Assembly: GCA_013350335.1 (NCBI GenBank)
Contig: CM023536.1
Coordinates: 11,723,520 to 11,787,519 of the forward strand
DNA: 64,000 nt
Direction: 5' to 3'
Source: Chimonanthus salicifolius
Lineage: Eukaryota; Streptophyta; Magnoliopsida; Laurales; Calycanthaceae
In this document: piece by piece, positions 47,941 to 58,766 of the stretch
How positions within the stretch are numbered: the stretch's first letter is position 1
Layout: each line of letters opens with the position of its first letter
The notes under the pieces: model-generated
What the model saw: the letters and a program-made list of their open reading frames with translations, nothing else
What the model was told of the DNA's origin: nothing
The model's database searches: none
Translations under genes and position numbers: made by a program

Positions 47941-48357
47941 AAAAAAATGATATTTAATGATTATGATGATAGGATATGTTCTGCAGAGCGGTGAAGGTGA
48001 AAAACATGGATTTTTTTCCCACTTTAGCATCCCTTACTTCATCTTTTATAATGCTTGGTGGGTTTTAGTCATCAACGTGAATATTGCATGCTGGTTTCAA
48101 TTGTCGCTTTTATCATTGGGCATATAATTGCCATAGACATTGGTATTTTATAAGAAGCCATTATTGTTCAGATGTGGGTCGGCTGAGAATTATCTAATTT
48201 TACTCAAGTTTCAAATTTGGAGGATAGATCCCTATGCTATTGTGCTTGATAATTAAATGAATGTATTTGAAATCCTATAATTTAGAGAGATTGGGTAAAC
48301 AAGTACCATGATAAAAAAATAATTTTAGTGGCAAATACAGAGAGAGTGCAACAGGGG

Positions 48358-48905
48358 TAAAGATATCGGCCGATACGAAACGTATTGGCCGATATATCTG
48401 TTTTTCAGCAGTGCATTATATCGGCCGATACGTATTGTATCGGCTGCACACACTGTTTCTCGGCCGATATGGACGATATATCGGCGATATGTATCGGTCT
48501 GATATCGGACAATATGATTAATATCGGTCTTTTTTTAAAAAAAAAAAAAAAAATCAAAACGGTGATGGACCTGGGTCAATATCTCGGCCGATATCGGACC
48601 AATATCAGCCCAGATATCGACTGATATTCAAAATATTGGCCGATATCAGTCGATATTTACGTTTTCAAAATCGGACTTTCAATTTTGAAATTAGTTGAAC
48701 TCAGAAAAGTTATGATGAGCGCGACATGGATTTGAGCATTGAGCTCCTTTATGAGCCCATAATAGTAGGTTCGGATCAGGGTTACAAATCTCGGCCAATA
48801 CGCATTGTATCGACTGCACTGGTGAGATATCGGTCGATATTGGCTGATACACATTTAAACAATTGATATTTGCCCAAAAAAATTAGGAGAGAGAGAGATA
48901 TCGGC
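48358..48905. repeat. ATCGGCCGAT palindrome cluster upstream of the kinase promoter
   Basis: Dozens of overlapping variants of tatcggccgata occur on both strands at 48364-48660 and 48788-48905, separated by an A-run (48538-48553). It is probably a decayed non-autonomous DNA transposon or satellite-like insertion. It lies 0.6-1.1 kb upstream of the kinase TATA box. In copy A it is removed by the deletion. The short open frames across it are products of the repeat. Confidence 0.75.
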
Positions 48906-49483
48906 CGAGCGAATTTTTTACCTGCGGTTTGGATTGAAATCATGGGCTAAGCCTCTACTCTAAAAGCCCGAGGCTAACACATAAACTCAAATTTGAAAAA
49001 GCTCCAAAGCCCAATTTTGATTAATGAAATATATCATAGCATAGCATATTGTGTATATTATATGATTTAGGCAATTAGGTTTTGAAATTGAGTGTCGGCA
49101 TTTATTTTTTATTAATTGAACAAATAAGATAAAAAAATATTCTCTTAGATCTATTCATTAACGAAAATTTATTTGTAATTTTTTTAAATATGACATAAAT
49201 GAACAAGTATGGATGAACACCTATGAAGCACCTTTTAAATTTAAAAAATAAAAATTGTCCATTCAATTTATCAACTTATATCAGAAAATAGGATAGCTTT
49301 TATTAAACAATTTTTTCATTTATATTTAACTAAATATTGTAAGAATGTTTTTCATATATGGTTAATCAGCCCATAAGATGCCAAATGTCTACTTTTGAAA
49401 TTAATTCAAATTAACGCGGAGAAAGAAGAAAACACGGAGATATTAATTTAATTTTTTATCTTCCCTCATTTAGAAAGGGGGAA
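48906..49483. other. AT-rich proximal upstream region of the kinase
   Basis: No gene is seen. It is AT-rich sequence leading to the putative core promoter. Confidence 0.6.
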
Positions 49484-49489
49484 TATATA
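49484..49489 (+). promoter_or_regulatory. Putative TATA box of the kinase gene
   Basis: TATATA lies in 'ggggaatatatagccg', about 148 bases before the ATG at 49632. A transcription start about 30 bases downstream would fall at about 49515, which leaves no leader for the ATG at 49518 and supports the later start. Confidence 0.5.
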
Positions 49490-49631
49490 GCCGTTGGAGA
49501 AGAAGTTCGGTTAACGTGTGAGATTACTTCGAGAACAAGCTAGTGAGAACAGAGAAGGTTTCCTCGATTTCAGAAAGGGGGGTTTGTTCATCTCTTCTGC
49601 TTCTTTTACGTCTGTCCAAGGGGTTCAAGAA

Positions 49632-50606
49632 ATGACGATGCCGATGAAGTGGAAGAGAGGCCCGTTGCTTGGGAGAGGTTCCTTTGGTTCTGTAAATTAT
49701 GTTATAACAGAATCAAGAACTCTCCCTGCAATGGCAGTCAAATCAGCAGCTTTGGCCAAATTTGAATCTCTCTTGCATGAGAAAATGGTTTTGAATAGTC
49801 TGCAGGGCTGCAAACAGATTGTTTCCTACTTCGGCTATGATCTGACCATCGAGGAAGGAGAAAAGACATTTAATGTGTTCCTTGAATACATCTGTGGAGG
49901 GACATTGGCTGATCGAATCAAGAGAAGCCACTGCAGAATGTTCGAATCTGATGTGAGGAAGTGCACAAAATCGATTCTGAAGGGCCTGATGCACATCCAC
50001 GAGAAGGGATATGTGCATTGCGACATGAAGCCACAAAACATTCTGATGTGCTCTACCAGTTCCAACAACGTGAAGATTGCAGATTTCGGATTGGCAAAAC
50101 AGGCAGGAAGGAAGACCAAAGAAGGGTCTGGTTTACGTGGGACACCCTATTACATGTCACCAGAATCCATTGCTTTGAACGAACATGAGCCGTCATCTGA
50201 TATCTGGTCTCTCGGGTGCATTGTGCTTGAAATGCTCACCGGGGAAAAACCATGGAGGAGTCCAAAAGATGGAGAAGTGAATGCACTTTTGATTCGGATT
50301 GCTTTCAGCGGAGACGTGCCGGAGATCCCATCAGATTTACAAGAGGATGCTGAGGATTTTTTGAGCCGATGTTTGGCAAGGAACCCTGCAAACAGATGGA
50401 CGGCAGAGAGGCTTCTGGAACACCCATTTTTGGAAGAAAGGGAGGAGCTGACTCAATTATTTGATTTGCACCATCTTCGGTACTTCTCTTACATGCCGAA
50501 TCTTCTTGACCACTCGGCAAAAAGACAGAGGCTGAGTGTAGGGAAATGTCATTCCAATTTCACAACCAACGAGTACCCTGATTTTATCCCATTAGCTCTA
50601 CATTGA
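49632..50606 (+). CDS. MEKK-type MAP kinase kinase kinase (MAPKKK17/18/20-like), copy B, intact
   Basis: This is a single-exon serine/threonine kinase expected to phosphorylate MAP kinase kinases in cytosolic stress or hormone signalling, as known for the Arabidopsis MAPKKK15-20 group. From the ATG chosen here it has 324 residues; the open frame extends to 49518 (362 residues, numbering below). It shows glycine loop GRGSFGSV (52-59), lysine in MAVK (75), HCDMKPQN (167-174) with the HCD form usual for this group, DFG (189-191), GTPYYMSPE (208-216), SDIWSLG (227-233) and Arg293. The tail after 310 ends DFIPLALH. The start at 49632 (MTMPMKWKRGPLLG) matches where family members begin and leaves a normal leader after the TATA box. 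All catalytic residues are present. Its copy-A sister is truncated, so this is the functional copy in the window. Confidence 0.92.
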   Translation: MTMPMKWKRGPLLGRGSFGSVNYVITESRTLPAMAVKSAALAKFESLLHEKMVLNSLQGCKQIVSYFGYDLTIEEGEKTFNVFLEYICGGTLADRIKRSHCRMFESDVRKCTKSILKGLMHIHEKGYVHCDMKPQNILMCSTSSNNVKIADFGLAKQAGRKTKEGSGLRGTPYYMSPESIALNEHEPSSDIWSLGCIVLEMLTGEKPWRSPKDGEVNALLIRIAFSGDVPEIPSDLQEDAEDFLSRCLARNPANRWTAERLLEHPFLEEREELTQLFDLHHLRYFSYMPNLLDHSAKRQRLSVGKCHSNFTTNEYPDFIPLALH

Positions 50607-52380
50607 CTGGTAAGGGTCATTCCATGGTGCAGTCAATGGAAACGGGGATGAGACAACACCGTGTTGACAATTCTCTGAATCAGTTGAAGGTCTTGAAATC
50701 TTTCAAGCTTGAGAACTTCAATCCATCTTTTTCATTTTTCATACTCTTGGGTAATACATTCATTGTAATGTGAGATGAAAATTCTGAATTTTGATTCTTT
50801 AGTCCACTCTCTGAGACTTATGTAATACATTACATTATATATATATGAAATCAAATATCTTTCAGCCCATTCCTCACATTCTTTTATCTGATGGTGAGTG
50901 CATTGCGAAAATTTGACATTGATATATATGAACAGTAGCAACCTTCTGAATTTTGCAGTGCTTTCAGATGTGGCATGGACTAATCAGGCCATTCTTGGCT
51001 TGTATTATCAACTTGTGTTACAAAACATGTATTTCAAGAGTCTGTCCTGTACCCATGTTTATGGGCTTGATTGTACTTCGTCCATGGTCTATGTTAAATG
51101 GCCAATCACTAATATCATAATTCAGAAATTGCTGGCCACTGCTGTAAAATTTCTTTCTGATATATATATCTAAAGCAATGATCCTATAGGTGTTGTGTTT
51201 GGGCCATGGATCATTGGGCACAGTTTTGTCAGTGTTCTGTTTTTCTTATTTCAGATTTTTGGATTCCTATCTTCAAACTCAGTGAGATGTGAAAATCAAT
51301 TCTCTCTATTGGGTTTAGGACTTGTGGATATAATCTCAGTATTAACAATCGTCACAGATATAAAAATACTGTACATAAATAATTTATAACATACATGGGA
51401 GTCAGACCCATTTAACTGTTAAGTGGAAGAGTACTGTTGAGACGCATGCGCCTAGAACCTGTTTGGCATAGGATTTAGACTTTGAGAATAGAAATCAAGA
51501 GTATGCATGGTATGAACTGTCTAAATGGAAACCAAGATTTTGCTGATTCGTCTTCTTCGTGATGAGTGCATTCTGTTAATAAGGTGAAATGCATTATTCT
51601 GTTTTCTTTACCATTCAATCTTCAATTTTTTTCCATTAAGAAGGAAACATTCTAGCTGCAGCCATTTGTTCTTCTGTTCAAATCTAGCCCTCTCTCAGAC
51701 AAGCTTAAAATTGAAAAACTCCAAGGGAACTGACTTCAGCTAGTTTCATTAGCATTACTAGACAGATGGACAGTGAGTAGCTGACCTATTTGGTTATTCC
51801 TTTTTTTCTCCTCTATGCAGTGGGTACTCCCTTCCTCTTTTCGGGCTTTTGTTGTGGGGTAGGGTTTGGGCCCTCCTCGAAAAAGGTCAAAAACTATGGG
51901 AATTGGTATCCTTGGCATTACTGTGTTTTGTTTAGGTAGAATGCAGTTGACATTTTTCGAAAGGTAGGATAGCTTCTAGTGCTAGCGTGATTCAGAAAAT
52001 TTAACTCAATACTATTTAGTGGGCTTTGTCATTGAAGGCATTTTACAGGCCTCCAAGAGAGTTACATAAGAGGAAATGGGGATCAATTAGCCTGATTGCT
52101 TTTGGTAGCTATATTTGTCACATGAGCTTTTGTTTAGTTGAAATAAAATATTTTGTTCTCTCTCTAAAAACATTAAATGATTGCATGGTCCCCTTAATTC
52201 ACCTCAATATTGTAGTCCTTTGTGTGTGTGCGCGCATGCCTGTGTTTGTGTGTCAATTTTCTAAATTTGATTTAGGCAGGTTTGTTAGATTGATTCCTGG
52301 CAAGATCCAGTTTCGCTGAAATCTACTTTTCTTTTCCCTGTTCTGAATTATGCTAACAGAATCTTGTTGTCATTCAAGTT
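50607..52380. other. Kinase 3' flank and spacer, copy B
   Basis: No second gene is recognised. Positions 50880-51240 have a diverged relative at 35570-36060 and 9430-9900. A GT/GC alternating tract lies at 52220-52255. Confidence 0.65.
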
Positions 52381-54587
52381 ATTGAACAAACTAGAGAACA
52401 GAATCCTTTATAGAAATAGAAGAACATGAAGGAAATGGAAAGAAAATCTTCCTTGATTGTGGAAGGTCAAAACAATCCCACCAATTGCACTAGTATGGGA
52501 AGGGAAAAGTCTGACTCCCGAGTTTGCATTCCTTCTACCCAACATCACAAGAGATTCGGTATGGATCTGGAGAAACCAATTGCTTTGTGCAGTGATGACA
52601 CAGTTGTTCTGAAGTTTGGGGCTCTGCCATTGTGGGGACGTCTGAAGCTGAAGATGCCTGCCATCATGGCTTAGTTGACCCCACAATCAACATGGAGGCC
52701 ATGAATGCAATAAACATGTTTCGAGAGCCATTAGAGCTGGAACTCAAGGATAGAAGAAGATCAAATAGAAGTCACAATTCAAGTCATCCTGCAAACAATA
52801 GGTTTGAGGTGTTTGTTGATGAAAGTTGTGATATGCCAACAAGTTCTGGTAGAATGAACAACTCTAATGCTGAAAATGAAGCTCATCATTTTGGATTTGC
52901 TAAGCATCAAAATCTCATGATTCCAACATTATTTGATAACATAAAACAGCTAGACCAACGCTGCCTCTCCAAAGACTTTCTGATGATGGTGATGGCAATG
53001 AGCATGATGATGACATCAATCAAAGTCCACACCTCATCAAGGGTTCTGAAATGTATGTTTTTCCAGTCAACCGTTCTGAAGATGCAGATATGGAGAGCTC
53101 TCCACCCATGAAACTAAAGGATGATACCGTTGTCTATAGATTTGTGGGTTCTACTATATTGGGTGAGTCTGAGGTGGAAAATGCTTTCCACCATGGTTTA
53201 GTAGACCCCACAATAAAAATGAAGGAAGCCATGGAAGAAATTAATGGCATGTTTGGGAAGCCATTGGATTTTGTGAAGGCCAAAAAACCAAAACAGGGGA
53301 AAATACTAGATACAAAGAAAGAGAATATTGGGTTTTCCATTTTCATTGATGATGATTTGGAAGGAAAACAGGAGGCTATGAATGACATAAGCGGCATGTT
53401 TCGGAAGCCATTGGATGTCATCCAAACTAATAAAGCAAAGAATCAAATTGAAGGTTTTGATAATAAAAAAGAGAGCATTGGGTTTACCATTTTCACTGAT
53501 GATGACTTGGAAGATCAACAGAAGGCTTCATCTGTTTATCTAGCAAGTCAGATGTGGAAGGTGATTTATTTGAACCAACAATTTGCACAAGGGAGGCCTC
53601 AGATGAGATAAATGAGATGTTTGGAAGGCCACTGGACTTCCAGGACAACCAGAAAAGGCTATAGGCAAAAGCTTGTGTTTACTAGTCAAAATTCCGCTAG
53701 CTTAAATCATGAACTGAAAACTACTACGTTTGGAAAATTTTCTTTTCATGGAATGTTCAGTGAAAATACCATTTCTTCTGGAAGAATTCTGAGATGCTGA
53801 TGTCCAGATCAAATGACTCATGCTATCACTGTATTAAACACAACATATAGGTGGTTTTGCCATCTTAGTGTCAAATGTTGGTCAGATTATTGGAAGGTGC
53901 CTATTAATTCAAGTGAGTGTGAATCAGACAGTTGGGGAAGGTGTTTGACTGAAGTTCGAAAATGTGATTAAGGAGAGTAGTTGTCATTCCGGCATCACAT
54001 TCAATTTGAAGGACTGCAAGTACTGTAAGAAGCGAGTTACAATTTTAGCTTATTGTCTTTCCATGTTCATTTTGGTAAATTCCTATTAAGATTTTTAGGA
54101 AACAAGTTGATTTTGTCATTCTAGTGAGTGCTGGATTGAGGGACTCGGCTTTATGGGTTTTGGTTTTCTGTTCAAGGTGTTGGGTTTCACTGGATTCTTG
54201 CTTACAGTAACATGTGTATTCTCTACATTTGTGAACCAAAGCCACGATTTCTGTTGGACGAACGAGGCTGGAATGGACTATGTGCAGGCTCCTTCATGTT
54301 CTATACTCTCATTCAATTTGCAGAACGTTGATGAACAAATCTTTGGTAGTATGTCTCACATGGAGCAAGGGCCGAACATTGCTGAACAAATCTTTGGTAG
54401 TATGTCTCACATGGAGCAGGGGCAGAACGTTGATGAACAAATCTCTGGTAGTATGTCTCACATGGAGCAGGCTCATGCATATGTGAATTACAACCTTGAT
54501 GTTTGTTGGAAACCTGAGACTGGGATGGACTATGATGAGCAAGGATTGGAATTCTTTGACTTCGGTGATTTTCAGATTGGCATTTGA
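52381..54587 (+). pseudogene. BUB1/Mad3-family checkpoint gene remnant, copy B
   Basis: This is the sister of the copy-A remnant, with a different set of breaks. Two nonsense codons occur in the upstream frame near 52410 and 52416. Single bases are lost near 52619 ('aagtttggggct'), 52938 ('gataacat') and 53532 ('catctgtt'). It keeps three ABBA-type motifs, FEVFVD (52803-52820), FSIFID (53333-53350) and FTIFTD (53483-53500). It also keeps the glutamine codon that is a stop in A, the tryptophan in DVCWKPETGMDY, and a full C-terminal end (EFFDFGDFQIGI, stop 54585-54587). The 17-residue repeat is at 54324-54476. Neither copy can encode the whole protein. The lesions are copy-specific, so the gene may have been intact at duplication. 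Family assignment rests on motif pattern. Confidence 0.6.
54324..54476 (+). repeat. Coding minisatellite, three 51-bp units, copy B
   Basis: In frame this reads N(V/I)(D/A)EQI(F/S)GSMSHMEQ three times. The substitutions are not the same as in copy A, and the period and frame are unchanged. Confidence 0.9.
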
Positions 54588-54812
54588 GGCTAGAAAAATA
54601 CTCACTTGAATGGTTTTGATTACTTCATGGTTCTGTATCTAAAACAATTGTGACCAGATTCTCTGCTCTCTTTTTTGGATGAAGACGGAGGATTGCACAT
54701 CTCTTTCATTGGTTGTTCTTCTCTCTTCCCAACTGTCAAGGAGTGGAAGGATTTTATGTTTGTCATATATTTTTTGGTTTACATTGCTGAATGTAAATGT
54801 GTAGCTATACAT

Positions 54813-54818
54813 AATAAA
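54813..54818 (+). terminator. Possible polyadenylation signal of the BUB1-like gene, copy B
   Basis: AATAAA occurs about 225 bases after the stop at 54585-54587, conserved with copy A. Confidence 0.4.
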
Positions 54819-55569
54819 ACTGTTGTAATTTTCAATTTTAGTGAGATTGTTTCATCAATCAAATTACTATTTGGATGCTGAGTTTTGCTTTCTAAATCAG
54901 ATAATGATGCTTTTGAAATTATATCTTGGTTAAGATATTTGGATAAGATGTACCATATTGGGGTGCAAAAATGTGCTGTGTCTCGTCTGCTTCCTTATTC
55001 TTTTTCTAGACACTGTGTTTCCTGCTACAATATCTGCATTTATAACTGATGTTTACTCTTCAGACCTTACCAGGACTATAATTAGGAATATTGTGAAACA
55101 ATTTACTTTGAATTCTCTGGTACCAATTTGAATAAGATACAGAACTGGATGATTCACCATTCTCCATATCCAGGAGAATGGATATAGATAATCCGTGACA
55201 TCATAGTTTTGCAATTTTCACTTTAAACGTTGGACCCATTCTATTTAACTGTTGTACTAGCATCAGAAACATGTAGTGTGTGACATTATATGGGTATCAA
55301 AACTTTTTGAAGTCAAAGATATCTTGTTATTAAAAATTGGAAATGGTGGATCTAATATTATTAAAACCTTATTACTTCCAAGATGCTAGCTTTCCATACA
55401 ACTTTGCAAGCTGTGTTCATGTTTTATAGAAACACCATTCGGACAAGATACTCCACAAGCATGCATATATGAAGCCTTTAGCACACAATATTCCACAAGC
55501 TTGCGTATATGCAGCCTGCACCTAATAAATCCTATGGAAAGTTATCCATTCAGAATTGGTTCTTTGTGA
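54819..55569. other. Right-hand unit spacer, copy B
   Basis: This is the counterpart of 25157-26293 without the 25755-26110 segment. No gene is seen. Confidence 0.6.
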
Positions 55570-56372
55570 AGATAGGAAAGTATCAATTGAGGATGATGAT
55601 GATCATTTTGTTGTTATCTCAGTGAGCACCTTTTTGTGCAGCTCACATTAACTTCCTTCCCCAAAACCAATGAATTGGATCATTACCTTATTTGAACCTG
55701 TCCCGAGTTACACTAGCAGCTGCATTTAGCGCAACTCTTACGGATTGCTAAACCTTTGTGGCATTTAGAACCAAACTTTGATTTTTCTAAAAATATTTTA
55801 AAGAAAAAATAAGCTTATAGTAATCTACTCAAGCTGATTTTTGGAGGCCGCTTTTTCAATTATAGACTTTTCCAACCAACTCATTCTCATGATATTAAGT
55901 ATGCCCATAAAATTTCTCAATGAGTTCATATGACCCTATTCTGCTATGGATAATTTCTTCTTAAGTATCAAATTTATCAACATGTACTAAGTTCTTGAGG
56001 ACATCTGCCTTCTAAAAAATGGGGATTCTTATGCAGTTTCTGAGTAATTCCATTTCTCATTTATTGTGATTCTTGGCTTTAGAAGTTGGGTTGAAGATCA
56101 TTTCCATTGAGGAGTTGGTCTAAGATGTTAAATCGATCATATTTGAGACTTGTGATGAGAAAACATCTCACTCCAAATAGCTAATATGTCTTCCAACATG
56201 AATTGATGAAACCATTGGATGATCCAATCTGCATATCAAATGATTTAGGATGGTATCTGTGCATTTGTTTTTATCACCAGTCTTTGGGCTGGAAAGGGCT
56301 GATATTTTGAACCTACATCACTAATTAGACTGGTTAACAATGGCCTGTATCACTGTCTGGAGGGACCCATAA

Positions 56373-57731
56373 TGTTTTTTTGAAATAGTTAAGAATAGAC
56401 TTTCATTAGGAAAAAGATACTGTCCAGTTTTTACAAAATTATTTCGGGTACCTCCCGATATCCGAAAATTGCGAATAAATACTTTTTGAAAACCTGTTTC
56501 ATAGTAGAAGATCTGAAAAATAGTTACAAATTCACAGGAAATCATTTTGAGATGTTTAAAGGTCCATTTCTTGGACTGATTTGTAGAAACAGTTTTACAA
56601 TGAATCATTTTTTTCCAAAGTTCATCATAAGATATCATTTTCTTAAACCCTTTTTCTTATAAAAACCAATAAATAAAGACATTCAAATATTCTAATGGAG
56701 TTATAAAAATACGTTAAAAGAAAATATCTAAATATTAAGGATTTAAGTAAAACGTCTCATGTAAGTCTATTTTACGAAAATACCTACTACTTTCCATTAT
56801 CTCTTCATTACACTCCATTTCTTAGATTCTCTCCATAGTTTCTTTGATATAAGAACTTAGATGAAGAGATAAAATATTTTAACATCTAAATAAAATAATC
56901 AAGAGAGTTAGGGAACCTACTTGTTCAAGTCCTAATCAAGTCTTCAAGTCCTTCCTTTTTTTTTTTTTTTTCAAGCTCCAAGCTTTCAAGAAGATTTGCA
57001 CTAAAGAGAGGAAGAGGAAGAGAAATTTTCAGCTCTCTCTCTCTTTCTTGCTTCAGAGTTTTAGAGAGGAAGAAGATGGAGGAAGAGGATAGAAGAAGAG
57101 AATGGAGGAAAAGAGGTAGAGATGGAGCCCTAGATTTTCCTCCTCTTCCTTTTTGCTTTTTCCTCTACCTTATCTACATTTTACTTTTTAGTCAAAAAGC
57201 AAAAGCTAAAGGTGGTGAGCTGGAGTGCACCTATTGGTCCAAATTAAAGGTGGGGTGGTGAGGTGGAGCACTTATTGGTCCAAGCTAAAGGTAGAGTGGT
57301 GATGTTACTTTCATTCCTTATCTTGCTATGTGGCATGCTACCTCATCATGCATTGTCACGTCATCACGGATGTGGCATATTCGCCACTTCATTAATTAGT
57401 TTTCATTAATTAAAATCAATTCCATTGAGTATTATCAAATTAAATTAGTAACTTAATTAAATTACTCTTAATCCCTCTTAATTAACTAATCACCAAAATT
57501 TCTATCAATTAATTATATTCCACTCTACTTTCAAAATTAGTTTAACTAAATCATCCCTTAATTTAGTCTTTCTTAAATCTCGCTTAATGACTCCATCATC
57601 CCTCTAATCTCATATTCTTACTTAATTATTTATTTCCTCATTTGACCTAATACATAGTATCAGCCCTATTCATTCCTCATCATTAAGGGAAATTATATTG
57701 ATTTTTTGGATTAAAATTTTGGAGTGTTTCA
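56373..57731 (+). mobile_element. Partial LTR of a relative of LTR2, in copy C
   Basis: Unit homology ends at 56374. The right end reads GGAGTGTTTCA (57721-57731). The second half resembles the 3' half of LTR2 in organisation: CT-rich tract, 'ttggtccaa' repeats (57234, 57273), 'gtggcatgctacctcatca', 'cacgtcatcacgg', then AT-rich sequence. No target duplication joins the two ends, so the element is truncated or rearranged. Confidence 0.5.
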
Positions 57732-58761
57732 GATTGTGTGGGCCAATGGTGAGATTGTGAATGTTCCTCGGGTTTGCGATTGAGAATTCTATATTGGTAG
57801 ATGTGTGTTGTGTGGAGGAGTTTAATACTCATAGATTGATATGAATAATTGTGATATGATCGAGTGGTGTAGGCCACATGAGATTGTGCCATGTGTTAGC
57901 CACTTGTGGAGGATATATCTGATCACTAAGATGTCGATTGATGTGTTCGTTGGATTTGGGTTCCACGTGTTGGATTGTAGTGCATGGGCCTTATGTGTGA
58001 GAGTGATGGGCCGCACGGTGTATTCACGGTGACAGTAGCGTCATTATGTATCAGATTATTGATTGTGATAAGTGGCTTGTCAAGAAAGATCCCATGTGTG
58101 AGATTTGATTAAGAGCGTGACATTAATTTGTCTTCTTGATGGGGAGGTGTGAGGCCAAAAGACCCAACAATCCTTGTGGGCGGGTGATGTATGGGTGAGT
58201 GATGGATGAGCATAGGCTACCACACTGGCGGGCTACCTCATTGACAGGCTACGTGTGAGGGGTGAGGTTTTTACTAATCCCATATCGAGAAGCAATGAGT
58301 GAACGCGTGTCTATAAAATGGATTGAGAGTATCACTGTACCAGGTGAATTAAGTCCTTCTGGAGTTTGATAGTGTGATAAGTTACACTCTTTAGTTGGTT
58401 AAGTTGATGATCGAGTGCTTAGACTATGAGGTATTGATGGATATGAGTGTTATGAGTATAATATCAAGATAGATACGTTTAGGAAAGTTATGTTGTGGTG
58501 TTCATGTGTGTGTTGTTTATGTGAAGTTGAATTGTGCTGGATATTCCTCATTTTTATTAAATATTATTATATGTAGGTTTCCTATTGTTTATTTGTACCC
58601 CTACTGAGCTGATGATCCATGGGAAAGTGAGGCTCACACTAACAGTTTTTCAGGTGATAGCTGAGAAGTGACAATTCAACTCTCGGAGGTGGTGACGTGA
58701 TACTAAGTCAAGGATGAATGTGTATTTTCTTAGTATAGTTGTGGTTTCATGCGATTGAATT
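57732..58761 (+). mobile_element. LTR-like sequence of unidentified element, in copy C
   Basis: There is no gene. A TATA box (tataaaa, 58312-58318) lies after 'cccatatcgagaagcaatgag'. The stretch at 58600-58660 (ctgagctgatgatccatggg...aggctcac...tttcaggtga) follows the same plan as LTR3 (ctgggctagttagctcac...tttcagg), so this is probably another gypsy LTR. It is interrupted by the solo LTR at 58767 and resumes at 60764-61140. Confidence 0.5.
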
Positions 58762-58766
58762 TATTT

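Larger units (their letters stand above)
26294..55569. repeat. Large tandem duplication unit, copy B (complete)
   Basis: This copy is longer than copy A mainly because it retains a 2.3-kb stretch with the kinase gene body and has gained a 3.28-kb solo LTR. It lost about 2 kb of a gypsy remnant (near 41045), one 214-bp LTR-internal duplicate, and about 350 bases near its right end that A has at 25755-26110. It holds the only intact gene of the window. Confidence 0.95.

Noticed and set aside
48385..48854. Frames of 65-79 residues rich in Ile, Ser, Asp and Tyr
   Set aside because: They are generated by the ATCGGCCGAT repeat.
49518..54587. Kinase and BUB1-like sequence as exons of one BUB1 kinase gene
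   Set aside because: The kinase domain is MEKK-type with its own promoter and stop and lies upstream of the BUB1-like modules; in BUB1 the kinase domain is C-terminal, so order and type do not fit.
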